DNA from: an uncultured Bacteroidales bacterium | GTDB taxonomy: Bacteria; Bacteroidota; Bacteroidia; Bacteroidales; UBA932 | DNA length: 64,000 nt | Assembly (NCBI GenBank): GCA_900316955.1 | Contig: ONEX01000006.1 | Coordinates: 62,001-126,000, forward strand | Direction: 5' to 3' | Shown: positions 41,763 through 49,960 of the stretch, piece after piece | Numbering within the stretch: the first letter of the stretch is position 1 | Layout of the letters: the number at the start of each line of letters is the position of its first letter | The notes under the pieces: generated by a model | What the model was told of the DNA's origin: nothing | Seen by the model: the letters and a program-made list of their open reading frames with translations, nothing else | Databases searched by the model: none | Position numbers and translations under genes: made by a program

Positions 41763-42977
41763 TTAGTCTTGGTTCTGGAGGGCGATGTGCATGGTGTCAC
41801 GGGCGATCACCAGCTCTTCGTTCGTGCAGATGAGGGCGGCCTTCACCTTGGAGTCCTCGGTGGTGATGATGGCGTCCTCGCCGAAGGCGACGTTCGCCTC
41901 GTAGTCCACCTTGAGGCCCAGGTAGGAGAAGTTCTCCAGGACGCGGCGGCGGAGGCGGGAGTTGTGCTCGCCGATGCCGCCGGTGAAGACGATCAGGTCC
42001 ACGCCGTTCATCGCGGCGACGTAGGAGCCGACGTTCTTGATGATGTCGTAGGTGAACTTCTTGAGGGCGAGCTTGGCCTTGGGATCGCCGTTGTTCGCGC
42101 GCTCGTCCAGCTCGCGGCAGTCGGAGCTGTACTCGGACACGCCCAGGAAGCCGGACTTGCGGTTCAGGATGGTGGACATCTCGTCAGGAGTGACGCCGAG
42201 CTTGTTCTCCAGGTAGATGACGGCGTTCGCGTCGATGTTGCCCACGCGGGTGCCCATGATCATGCCCTCGAGCGGGGAGAAACCCATCGAGGTGTCCACG
42301 CACTTGCCGTTCTGGATGGCGCAGATGGAGCTGCCGGCGCCCAGGTGGCAGGTGATGATCTTCGAGTTGTTGATGTCCAGACCGGCAAGCTTCGCGCCCA
42401 CGCCGGCGACGAACTGGTGGCTCGTGCCGTGCGCGCCGTAGCGGCGGACGCGGTACTTCTCGTAGTACTGGTACGGGAGGCCGTACATGTACGCGTAAGC
42501 GGGCATCGTCTGGTGGAAGGCGGTGTCGAAGGTCACGACCTGCGGGACGGACGGGAGGACAGCCTGCATGGCGTGGATGCCCAGCAGGTGCGCCGGATTG
42601 TGGAGCGGGGCGAAATCGCTGCAGAAGGCGATCTTCTCCAGGACGTCGTCGTCCACGAGGACGGAACCGGAGAAGAAGTCGCCGCCCTGGACGATGCGGT
42701 GGCCCACCGCCTCGATGTCCTCGAGGGAGGAAAGGACGCCCGTCTCAGGATCGGTGAGGGCAGCGAGAATGAGCTCCATGCCCACTTTGTGGTCGGGAAT
42801 GGGAAGGTCCTTCACGATCTTGTCACGGCCGGTCGGGGCGTACTGGAGGATGCCCGCGGGGAGGCCGATCTTCTCGGCGATACCTTTGGCGATGATGGTG
42901 AACACATCGTCGTTTTTCATGTCGAGGAGCTGGTACTTGATGGAAGAACTTCCGCAATTGATGACAAGGATGATCAT
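41763..42977 (-). CDS. ackA: Acetate kinase
   Basis: 404 residues. Makes ATP from acetyl phosphate. ASKHA motifs: LVINCGSSSIKY (4-15), GHRIVQGGDFF, TFDTAFHQTMP with the catalytic Asp, GAHGTSHQFV, HLGAGSSICAI, MGTRVGNIDANAV, and FTGGIGEHNSRLR. The usual GDID(P) is GNIDA here, a modest variant. The start at MIILVINCGSSS is preferred over an upstream frame; a TAACTTTG element lies 39 bp upstream. First gene of ackA-ptb-membrane protein; divergent from comEC. Confidence 0.95.
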   Translation of the reverse strand: MIILVINCGSSSIKYQLLDMKNDDVFTIIAKGIAEKIGLPAGILQYAPTGRDKIVKDLPIPDHKVGMELILAALTDPETGVLSSLEDIEAVGHRIVQGGDFFSGSVLVDDDVLEKIAFCSDFAPLHNPAHLLGIHAMQAVLPSVPQVVTFDTAFHQTMPAYAYMYGLPYQYYEKYRVRRYGAHGTSHQFVAGVGAKLAGLDINNSKIITCHLGAGSSICAIQNGKCVDTSMGFSPLEGMIMGTRVGNIDANAVIYLENKLGVTPDEMSTILNRKSGFLGVSEYSSDCRELDERANNGDPKAKLALKKFTYDIIKNVGSYVAAMNGVDLIVFTGGIGEHNSRLRRRVLENFSYLGLKVDYEANVAFGEDAIITTEDSKVKAALICTNEELVIARDTMHIALQNQD

Positions 42978-43015
42978 AGGGTATGAATCTTTAATTAATA
43001 TTCGGTCAATCCTTG

Positions 43016-43023
43016 CAAAGTTA
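43016..43023 (-). promoter_or_regulatory. -7 promoter element for ackA-ptb
   Basis: TAACTTTG on the - strand, 39 bp before the ackA start. Confidence 0.55.
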
Positions 43024-43036
43024 ATAAAATAATCGC

Positions 43037-43044
43037 TATTTTCG
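43037..43044 (+). promoter_or_regulatory. -7 promoter element for comEC gene
   Basis: TATTTTCG, one base off the consensus, 12 bp before the ATG. Confidence 0.4.
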
Positions 43045-43055
43045 CAAAAGAAAAG

Positions 43056-44132
43056 ATGGAAATGGCGGAGCGGGCAGGCATAGAGGCGTTGGCAGTCCAT
43101 TTCACGGCCGGAGTCGCGGCCGGGGCCCTCTTATTGCGTCTTCCCGCGGCCCCTGTCTACCTCTCCAGCGGCCTCCTTCTCGTCCTTGCCTCCCTCGTCG
43201 TCATCATCCTGAAAACGGAGCGCGGCGGCCTGCTGTTCCCGGCCTTCGTGCTGCTCGGCGCCTTCTGCGCTCTTACCGACGCTTTCCCCGGCGCGGACAC
43301 GACAACCTTCCTGGAGCGGTGGACATCGGCCTGGGCGGAACGGCTGCGGGCGTTCATCGACGGAATCCCCTTCCCTTCCGCGGGCACGGCTCCTCTGCTG
43401 AAAGCGCTCCTGACCGGCGACCGGAGCGGGCTTTCGGCGGATACCGTGCGCGTGTTCCGGGAAAGCGGCGGCGCGCACCTGCTGGCCCTGTCGGGGCTGC
43501 ACATCGGCATCCTGTACCTCCTCCTGTCGCGGCTCCTATGGCCACTCGGGAACAGCCCGCGCGCCCGCCGCCTCCGCTACGCGCTCATCGTCCTCGCCGC
43601 CGGCCTGTTCACGCTGATGACCGGAGCCTCCCCTTCCATCGTCCGGGCCTTCCTGTTCATCTTCCTGAACGAGACCGCCCACATCGCCTGCCGGCCGCGG
43701 GACCCGCTCCGGATCCTGTCCACGGCCCTCCTGATCCAGCTCGTCATCACCCCGTCGGCCATCACTTCCACGGGCTTCCAGCTCTCTTACCTGGCGATGG
43801 CGGGCATCTTCCTGCTCTTCCCCATCTTGGAAGGCTGGTATCCGAAAGGCGCCCGCTTCGATCCCGTCCGGAAGATCTGGGAGGCGGCCGCCCTGTCCAT
43901 CTCCTGCCAGGTGTTCACCGGTCCCCTCGCCTGGTTCCGGTTCCACTCGTTCCCCACCTACTTTCTCCTCACGAACCTCATCGCCCTGCCCTTCACCACC
44001 CTCCTGATGGGCTCCGCCGTGACGACGCTCGTGCTCCGGAGCATCCACTGCTGCCCCGGGGTCCTCGTCCACGCCACGGACTGGCTGTGCCAGGCCCTGG
44101 TCTGGATCCTGCAGGTTATTTCGTCAATGTGA
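43056..44132 (+). CDS. ComEC/Rec2-type competence channel, core domain only
   Basis: 358 residues with about 9-10 membrane helices. Contains the ComEC competence core: LLKALLTGDRSGLSADTVRVFRESGGAHLLALSGLHIGIL (about 110-150), GASPSIVRAFLF and STGFQLSYLAMAGI. In long ComEC proteins an N-terminal OB-like DUF4131 part and a C-terminal metallo-beta-lactamase nuclease domain flank this channel; both are absent. It is thought to pass single-stranded DNA through the inner membrane during transformation. Short forms are common in Bacteroidota. Ends overlapping the convergent apbE by 17 bp. Confidence 0.88.
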   Translation: MEMAERAGIEALAVHFTAGVAAGALLLRLPAAPVYLSSGLLLVLASLVVIILKTERGGLLFPAFVLLGAFCALTDAFPGADTTTFLERWTSAWAERLRAFIDGIPFPSAGTAPLLKALLTGDRSGLSADTVRVFRESGGAHLLALSGLHIGILYLLLSRLLWPLGNSPRARRLRYALIVLAAGLFTLMTGASPSIVRAFLFIFLNETAHIACRPRDPLRILSTALLIQLVITPSAITSTGFQLSYLAMAGIFLLFPILEGWYPKGARFDPVRKIWEAAALSISCQVFTGPLAWFRFHSFPTYFLLTNLIALPFTTLLMGSAVTTLVLRSIHCCPGVLVHATDWLCQALVWILQVISSM

Positions 44133-45171
44133 AGCCCGGGGAGGCCCATTCGGTCATGGCGCCGTCCTCCGCGGTGTAGATCAGATAGCCCTCCACGCCG
44201 TCCAGCCCCAGGATCAGTTCGCGGGCGGCGTCCAGCCCCACGACCATGCACCAGGTAGCCAGCGCATCCGCGTCCGCCGCGCCGTCGGGGCTTACCACCG
44301 TGGCGCTCAGGAGGTTATGGTCCACGGGATAGCCGCTGCGCGGGTCGATGGAGTGCGCATACTTGCGGCCGTCGCGGACATAGTACTTGCGGTAATTGCC
44401 GGAGGTGACGATGCCGGCGGGCGTGAGGGAAGAAGACCAGACGCCGTCCAGTTCCGCGCCCACCGCGTCGGTCCCGTCATCGGGCCGGTCATAAGGCCGG
44501 TCCACGCCCACGTTCCACGGCCGCCCGGAGGGATTGTGCCCATCGCACCAGATTTCGCCGATGTCCACGAGCATGTCCTTCGCGCCGATAGAATAGAGAT
44601 AGGCCGCCACCAGGTCGCAGGTATAGCCCTGCGCGATGGCATTGTAGTTCAGCACGACCGGGGCGTCCGTCCCGTCCCGGCGGATGTCGCGCACCGACAG
44701 CGTGCCGTCCGCGCGCGGGGTGGCCGACGGCGTCAGAAGGCCCATCCCGCAGGAGGCCTTGATGGCCGCCACGGCCTCGTCCGAGGGCATTTCTCCCGAC
44801 TTGAAGCCGAATCCCCAGGCGTCGAAGAGCGGGCCGGCCGCGAAGTCCAGCACGCCGGCGGACCGCTCATACCAGCCGTACGCAATCCGGTACATGTCCA
44901 GGAACAGGCCGTTCGGGCGGATGGTCTCCCCGGCGTTGAACCGGGACAGTTGGGATCCCTTGTTGTAGCCCGAAAGGGTCGTGTCCACGCGGGTGAGGAT
45001 GGCATCGACCGAATCCCGGATCTCCTCCGGAGTCACGGAAACCCCTTTCATATTGACTTTCACGGTATAGACGCCGCCCTGGGCGTGGCCGGTGACCTGG
45101 ATGAAGCGGTCGCGCGGCCCGCAGGCGGAAAGCGCGAGCGCAGCCAGGAGGACGAGGACGGTTTTTTTCAT
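44116..45171 (-). CDS. apbE: FAD:protein FMN transferase (ApbE), lipoprotein
   Basis: 351 residues. Lipobox LSAC (Cys17). ApbE attaches FMN through phosphoester bonds to threonine in proteins such as NqrB/C and RnfG on the outer face of the inner membrane. Typical segments: RVDTTLSGYNKGSQLSRFNAG, FDAWGFGF, LNYNAIAQGYTCDLVAAYL, MLVDIGEIWCDG, TSGNYRKYY, HSIDPRSGYPV and ADALATWCMVVG. Start taken at MKKTVLVLL. TATTTTTG at 45202-45209 is its likely promoter. No Nqr/Rnf genes in the window. Confidence 0.93.
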   Translation of the reverse strand: MKKTVLVLLAALALSACGPRDRFIQVTGHAQGGVYTVKVNMKGVSVTPEEIRDSVDAILTRVDTTLSGYNKGSQLSRFNAGETIRPNGLFLDMYRIAYGWYERSAGVLDFAAGPLFDAWGFGFKSGEMPSDEAVAAIKASCGMGLLTPSATPRADGTLSVRDIRRDGTDAPVVLNYNAIAQGYTCDLVAAYLYSIGAKDMLVDIGEIWCDGHNPSGRPWNVGVDRPYDRPDDGTDAVGAELDGVWSSSLTPAGIVTSGNYRKYYVRDGRKYAHSIDPRSGYPVDHNLLSATVVSPDGAADADALATWCMVVGLDAARELILGLDGVEGYLIYTAEDGAMTEWASPGFTLTK

Positions 45172-45201
45172 TTCCAAGACGGTTGCGGCAAGATAGTTGT
45201 A

Positions 45202-45209
45202 CAAAAATA
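45202..45209 (-). promoter_or_regulatory. -7 promoter element for apbE
   Basis: TATTTTTG on the - strand, 31 bp before the apbE start. Confidence 0.5.
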
Positions 45210-45222
45210 CGATAAAAATTAC

Positions 45223-45230
45223 GATATTTG
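45223..45230 (+). promoter_or_regulatory. -7 promoter element for FISUMP lipoprotein
   Basis: GATATTTG, one base off TAnnTTTG, 25 bp before the ATG. Confidence 0.4.
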
Positions 45231-45254
45231 CAGATTGGATACGAAAAAACATTT

Positions 45255-46220
45255 ATGAAGAAACGCTTACTGCTCTATACCACCTTGCTTCTGGCCGTCT
45301 TCTCCGCCTTCTCCTGCAAGAAAGACACCGAGACGACCGAGATCAAGCCCTCCATCTACGGCCTGGAATTCGAACTGGCCACCTTCGGCCGCCCGGGCGA
45401 AACCTTCGTCTTGAAGCCTGTCGGCGCGTTCGTCGCCGAAGGTGAAGGCGTGAAGAAGTTCACTTACAAGTGGAAGGTCAATTCGGAGGAATACCAGGAG
45501 ATGGACACTTTCACCTTCAAGGCGGAAGAAGTGGGAAACTACACCATCTACTGCCAGGCTTCCGACCCGGATAACAATTACTACGCCTGCACGTACTCCC
45601 GGACGGTCATCATCATCGACCCCGCCCTGGGCAAGACCCTGACCGGCACCGGCATCGAACTCTGGGACGACCATATCGTCGATTCCCGCGGGAAAGACGG
45701 GGAAAACGAATACTACTACACCCACATCGGCGAACTGGACTGGTTCCGCAACAACCTCGCCTGGACCGGCGAAGGCCTCGCCTTCGAGAACGCCGACGTC
45801 ACTTCCTACCCGCTTGGCCGCTACTACACCTGGGACGAGGCTATGGAGGCCTGCCCGGAAGGCTGGCGCCTCCCGACCAACGAGGAATGGGATTTCCTGG
45901 GCACCGACGCGGCTCCCTTAATGTGCGACGCCTATCTGAACAGCAAGCGGATGTGGGAATACTGGCCCGGTGTGGAACGGACGAACACCTACGCCCTCGC
46001 CATCATCCCTTCCGGCTTCGCGCTGCCGGCCATCACGACGCCCCGCTACAAGCGGCTTTACGACTACGCCGCCTTCTGGACCGCCACCGTCTCCGAGGAG
46101 GACCCCGACATGGCCGCCTACCGCTACATCCACGTGACGGAGAGCGAAGTGCGCACCACATACGGAGAAAAGGGCTCGCTGGCCCTTTCCGTACGCTGCG
46201 TCCGCAATCACGTGGACTGA
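45255..46220 (+). CDS. FISUMP-domain lipoprotein with PKD-like domain
   Basis: 321 residues. Lipoprotein signal, Cys21 in FSCKK. Residues about 30-130 look like a PKD/Ig-type beta sandwich (FTYKWKVNSEEY, VGNYTIYCQASDPDNNYY). The C-terminal ~130 residues form a Fibrobacter succinogenes major paralogous (FISUMP) domain: YYTWDEAMEACPEGWRLPTNEEWDFLG, AAFWTATVSEEDP and LALSVRCVRN. Surface-exposed, probably a C-type-lectin-like binding protein; the ligand is unknown. Single gene with its own promoter, divergent from apbE. Confidence 0.85.
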   Translation: MKKRLLLYTTLLLAVFSAFSCKKDTETTEIKPSIYGLEFELATFGRPGETFVLKPVGAFVAEGEGVKKFTYKWKVNSEEYQEMDTFTFKAEEVGNYTIYCQASDPDNNYYACTYSRTVIIIDPALGKTLTGTGIELWDDHIVDSRGKDGENEYYYTHIGELDWFRNNLAWTGEGLAFENADVTSYPLGRYYTWDEAMEACPEGWRLPTNEEWDFLGTDAAPLMCDAYLNSKRMWEYWPGVERTNTYALAIIPSGFALPAITTPRYKRLYDYAAFWTATVSEEDPDMAAYRYIHVTESEVRTTYGEKGSLALSVRCVRNHVD

Positions 46221-46240
46221 TAGAGGTCTGTGACTTTCCC

Positions 46241-46278
46241 TGTCATTCTGAGGAGGTCTCCGACCGACGAAAGAATCT
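46241..46278. repeat. Short dispersed inverted repeat, TCATTCTGA...AGAATCT type
   Basis: TGTCATTCTGAGG...AAGAATCT, same family as 32154-32181 in the opposite orientation. It lies between two convergent genes and overlaps the stop of the LolA-like gene, so it may serve as a terminator. Confidence 0.65.
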
Positions 46279-46804
46279 ACCGCAGATCGGTGATCACATA
46301 CGAATCGGGAAGCGATTTCACGTTCAGCGTGAAATCGCTTTTTCCTTGCTTATCCTCGAAGACGATGTTCTTGAGGACGAAGCGAGCGGACGTGTCCTCG
46401 TCCAGGACGAGCGTGACGTCCAGGGAGTTGGAGGAAGACCCGTTCACCCGAATCTTGTCCATATAGCCCTTGTAGGAATTGATGAAGAGGGCCGGATTGG
46501 TGAAGAGGTCCTCCTTCTCCACGGTCTCGATGAGGACTTCCTCCGCCGCACGGTCCATGCTCCAGCGGGTGGTGCCGTCGCTGCGCACCTCCAGGCCGAG
46601 ACCCGAGAGCAGGTAGGCGTTGTCCTCCACGACGACGTCGCCGTCGGTGACCTGGGTCATCGGCCGGCCGCCCTGGGAGAGGCTGTAGGTGTAGTGGAAC
46701 AGGACCCGGTGGCCCGGGACACGGTCCAGGATGGGAATGCCGCCCTGCGCAAAGGCGCCGAGGGTCAGGAAGAGGGCCGCAAGGCCTGTGACGATTCTTT
46801 TCAT
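46277..46804 (-). CDS. LolA-like outer-membrane lipoprotein carrier protein
   Basis: 175 residues with a signal peptide ending AFAQ. The rest matches the LolA-like fold: a half-open beta barrel signalled by VLFHYTYSL, GDVVVEDNAYLL, RWSMDRAAEEVLIE, NSLDVTLVLDED and VLKNIVFEDKQGKSDFTLN. LolA carries lipoproteins across the periplasm; the protein is divergent, so carriage of another lipid is possible. Its ATG overlaps the ftsK stop (ATGA), and a LolA-like gene next to ftsK is a familiar order. Confidence 0.82.
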   Translation of the reverse strand: MKRIVTGLAALFLTLGAFAQGGIPILDRVPGHRVLFHYTYSLSQGGRPMTQVTDGDVVVEDNAYLLSGLGLEVRSDGTTRWSMDRAAEEVLIETVEKEDLFTNPALFINSYKGYMDKIRVNGSSSNSLDVTLVLDEDTSARFVLKNIVFEDKQGKSDFTLNVKSLPDSYVITDLR

Positions 46805-49221
46805 TGTTCTCCGTTCAAAAAGTGGCTCAGGATCTGGTCCAGTTCGTTGAAGTCCTTCACCAGGACTTCGCGCGGCTTGGAACCGTTCTGCGGTCCCACG
46901 ATGCCGGCGGCTTCGAGCTGGTCCATCACTCTGCCTGCTTTTGCATAACCCATGCCAAGCCGACGCTGGAGGTCGGAGGTGGAGCCGCGCTGGCTCGTGA
47001 CGATGAGGCGCGCGGCCTCCTCGAAACGCTCGTCCAGCTGCTTCATGTCCACCATGCCGCCACCGCCTTCGTCCCCTTCCTCGGGGGCGGGCTCGGGCAG
47101 GTAGTACGGAGTATTGTAGGATTTCTGATAGCCGATCTGTCTCCCGACGGCGTCGGTAAGGGCGGCAATCTCGTCATTGCCGATGAAGGCGCACTGGATG
47201 CGTTCCATCTCCACGCCGCTGTACAGCAGCATGTCGCCGCGGCCGATGAGCTTGTCGGCGCCGGGCTGGTCCAGGATGGTGGACGAGTCGATACGGGAGG
47301 TCACGCGGAAAGCGATGCGCATCGGGAAGTTCGCCTTGATGAGGCCCGTGATGACGTCCACGGTCGGGCGCTGGGTCGCGAGGATCACGTGCAGGCCCGC
47401 CGCGCGGCCCTTCTGGGCCAGGCGGATGACGGAGGTGGTGATGCTCCGCGCGACGGCCTTGGACTCGGGACCGGCGCCCACGGACATCGTCAGGTCCGCA
47501 TATTCGTCGATGACGACGACGATGTAGGGCAGGAAACGATGACCCTCGGTGGGGAGCAGGTGGCGGTCGCGGTACTTGTCGTTGTACAACTTGATGTTGT
47601 TCACGCCCGCCTTGTTCAGGAGGGCGTAGCGCTCATCCATCTCGATGCACAGGGACTGAAGGATGGCGGACGCGCTCTTGGCGTTCTTGACGATGGCCTG
47701 GTCCCGTTCGTCCTGCTCGTCGGCGGCGTTCGGCAGCACCGCGAGATAGTGGTTCAGGAGTTTCGCATAGGCGGAGAACTCGACCATCTTCGGGTCGATG
47801 AAGACGAACTTGAGCTCCGACGGGTGCTTCGCGTACAGGAGCGAGGACACGATCACGTTCAGGCCCACGGACTTGCCCTGCTTCGTGGCGCCGGCCACCA
47901 GCAGGTGCGGGGCGTCGGCCAGGTCGAACACCTTGACCTTCTGGGAGATGGTGTAGCCGATGGCGACGGGGAGTTCCGCCTTGCTGTTGCGGTACGCGTC
48001 GTCGTTCAGCAGCTGCTTGAGCGGGACGATGGACGGGGTGTCGTTCGCCACCTCGATGCCCACGGAATCAGACAGGGTGACGATACGCACGCCCTTGGCG
48101 TTCAGGGAGATGGCGATGTCGTCCTGCAGCATCTTGATCGAGGCGATCTTCACGCCCGGGGCCGGGTACACCTTGTACAGGGTGACGGTCGGGCCCACGA
48201 TGGCGGTGACGTCCTTGACCTGGATCTTGTAGCTGGCGAGGGTCGCGCGGATCTTGTTGTTGTTGCGGTTCAGCTCGTCCTGCGACGGCTCGTGCCGGGC
48301 GCTCAGGTAGTCGCCCAGGATATCCAGGGTCGGGAACTTGTACTTGGGAAGGTCCGCGCGGTTGTCGATGCGCGGGAGCGGCTCCCGGACCTTCTGGTCC
48401 AGGGTGTCGTCCGTCTCCACGGTGAAGGTCCCTTCCGCTTCCGGGGCCGGTTCCGTCCCTTCGGCAGGCTCGGAGACCGGTTGGTGAGCTTGTCGAACCA
48501 CCGGCTCCGGCTTGGGTTCGGATTTCGGCCCTTCGACAGGCTCAGGGACCGAAAACGGGACCGGATGGTGAGCTTGTCGAACCACCGGTTCCGGTACGGG
48601 CTCGGGTTCCGGTTCGTCATTCCCGGCCTGGTCGGGCTCCTCCCCGGCGAGCGACTGGAAGCCGCCCGTCAGGAAATAGGTCCACAGGCCCGCGAGGGCC
48701 AGGATGGCGATGGCCGTGACGACGAAGCCCACGAGGTTGATGCTTCCGTCCACGAGCGCGGCGGCTGCGCGGCCGCCGAGGCCGCCGCCGAACAGGGTCT
48801 CCCAGCCGGCCAGCCGGCTCACGAGGGCCAGGAGCCAGGAACCGATGAAGGTGCCCGTGAAGGAATAGACGAACCACTTGCCCAGCGGAATCCGGAGCTT
48901 GGGAAGGGCCCGGCTGAGGGTCCAGGCCACCAGGAAGGCGACGAGGCCGAGCGCGGCGAGGCCGAAGCTCCGCGTGACGAGGAAACGGCCCCAGCGGAAG
49001 CCCAGCTTGGAGCCGGCGTTGGAGACGGCGGCCTCGCTGTCCAGCAGGGAAGGCTCCGACAGGAGGCTGGCGTCCTGCTTCCAGGTGAAGAAATACGACC
49101 CCACCGCGATGGCGGTGAAAAGGGTGAAGATACCCAAAAGGACAGCGGCGACGATCCGGTATTCGGACCGCCGCTTCTCGTCGAGTTCCGCCCAGTATGC
49201 GGAGGGGCGTTTCAGTTTCAT
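46801..49221 (-). CDS. ftsK: FtsK/SpoIIIE DNA translocase
   Basis: 806 residues. Septal ATPase that pumps chromosome termini during division. Four membrane segments (about 23-45, 84-102, 118-137, 161-184), a Pro/Glu linker (195-265), then the alpha/beta motor with Walker A GATKQGKS (444-451), Walker B VVVIDEYADL, and a C-terminal winged-helix gamma domain (YAKAGRVMDQLEAAGIVG). The linker contains two in-frame palindromic repeat units that encode VVRQAHHP and VVRQAHQP plus PEPVEG/SEPAEG. The start at MKLKRPSAY overlaps the DUF4290 stop (ATGA). Confidence 0.96.
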   Translation of the reverse strand: MKLKRPSAYWAELDEKRRSEYRIVAAVLLGIFTLFTAIAVGSYFFTWKQDASLLSEPSLLDSEAAVSNAGSKLGFRWGRFLVTRSFGLAALGLVAFLVAWTLSRALPKLRIPLGKWFVYSFTGTFIGSWLLALVSRLAGWETLFGGGLGGRAAAALVDGSINLVGFVVTAIAILALAGLWTYFLTGGFQSLAGEEPDQAGNDEPEPEPVPEPVVRQAHHPVPFSVPEPVEGPKSEPKPEPVVRQAHQPVSEPAEGTEPAPEAEGTFTVETDDTLDQKVREPLPRIDNRADLPKYKFPTLDILGDYLSARHEPSQDELNRNNNKIRATLASYKIQVKDVTAIVGPTVTLYKVYPAPGVKIASIKMLQDDIAISLNAKGVRIVTLSDSVGIEVANDTPSIVPLKQLLNDDAYRNSKAELPVAIGYTISQKVKVFDLADAPHLLVAGATKQGKSVGLNVIVSSLLYAKHPSELKFVFIDPKMVEFSAYAKLLNHYLAVLPNAADEQDERDQAIVKNAKSASAILQSLCIEMDERYALLNKAGVNNIKLYNDKYRDRHLLPTEGHRFLPYIVVVIDEYADLTMSVGAGPESKAVARSITTSVIRLAQKGRAAGLHVILATQRPTVDVITGLIKANFPMRIAFRVTSRIDSSTILDQPGADKLIGRGDMLLYSGVEMERIQCAFIGNDEIAALTDAVGRQIGYQKSYNTPYYLPEPAPEEGDEGGGGMVDMKQLDERFEEAARLIVTSQRGSTSDLQRRLGMGYAKAGRVMDQLEAAGIVGPQNGSKPREVLVKDFNELDQILSHFLNGEQ
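48457..48504. repeat. Palindromic repeat unit 1 inside ftsK
   Basis: CCCTTCGGCAGGCTCGG half and TGGTGAGCTTGTCGAACCACC half are near-complementary; the second half is identical over 23 bp to unit 2. In frame with ftsK (residues about 240-255). Confidence 0.8.
48529..48588. repeat. Palindromic repeat unit 2 inside ftsK
   Basis: CCCTTCGACAGGCTCAGG at 48529 and TGGTGAGCTTGTCGAACCACC at 48566, an inverted pair. It encodes VVRQAHHP and PEPVEG in the FtsK linker (residues about 212-231). Confidence 0.8.
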
Positions 49222-49901
49222 TTCTTCTTGCCGTTCTTCTTGTAGTTGACCCACTGCTTCTTGCCGCCGCCGTTGTTGCCGCCGCCCCGGTTGAAGCCCA
49301 TGTTCATGCCCGGACGGGAGTAGTTGGCGTTCGCGTCGATCTTGGAAAGCTCCAGGCCCTCGGGGACCGTCACGCGGCCGCCGGAGAGGCGCTCGATGTC
49401 GGCGAAGATGGTTTCGTCCGCCACGGTGTCCTTGTTCCAGATCAGGTACTGCTGGCGCATGTAGATGGCGAGCGAGCGGATCATGGCGGTCTTCACCTCG
49501 CCATCCGGTTCGCTGGCGATCAGGTCGATGATGCTTTCGATGTTGCGGCCGTAGTGGCGCGCCTTGATGGGTTTCGTGTTCAGGGGGATCGGGTCCGGGC
49601 GGCTGTTGATCACCTCCGGATGCGGCGCGGGATAGGGCGCGTCGATGTCCAGGTCGTAGCCGGCGATCATGTACAGGTGGTCCCAGAGCTTCTGTTCGAA
49701 GTTCTCCTGCTGGTGCACCTGCGGGTTCAGCGTCTCCATCACCTTGACGATGGCGCGGGCCTGCTCGGACCGCTTGGCGCGGTCCTCGATGCCCTGCATG
49801 ATCTCGACCATTTTCAGCACGTTCCGCCCGTATTCGGGCATCGCGAGCTTCTCGACTTCGGTATTATAGTACAGCTTGATGGTGTTCTCGTTCGCTTCCA
49901 T
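49218..49901 (-). CDS. DUF4290 family protein
   Basis: 227 residues, no signal peptide. Matches DUF4290, a Bacteroidota family of unknown role: LYYNTEVEKLAMPEYGRNVLKMVE at the N-terminus, AIPxDL-like core YMIAGYDLDIDAPYPAP, HYGRNIESIIDLI. The C-terminal tail is Gly/Asn/Lys-rich (GFNRGGGNNGGGKKQ), which suggests nucleic-acid contact. Start chosen at MEANENTI, after a TATCTTTG promoter. It is coupled by ATGA overlap to ftsK, so a part in division or chromosome handling is conceivable. Confidence 0.85.
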   Translation of the reverse strand: MEANENTIKLYYNTEVEKLAMPEYGRNVLKMVEIMQGIEDRAKRSEQARAIVKVMETLNPQVHQQENFEQKLWDHLYMIAGYDLDIDAPYPAPHPEVINSRPDPIPLNTKPIKARHYGRNIESIIDLIASEPDGEVKTAMIRSLAIYMRQQYLIWNKDTVADETIFADIERLSGGRVTVPEGLELSKIDANANYSRPGMNMGFNRGGGNNGGGKKQWVNYKKNGKKK

Positions 49902-49927
49902 TCTTCTCAGACTTTTCGTATAACACG

Positions 49928-49935
49928 CAAAGATA
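49928..49935 (-). promoter_or_regulatory. -7 promoter element for DUF4290-ftsK-lolA operon
   Basis: TATCTTTG on the - strand, 27 bp before the DUF4290 start. Confidence 0.6.
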
Positions 49936-49960
49936 ATCAAAAAACCGCACACAAAGAAAA

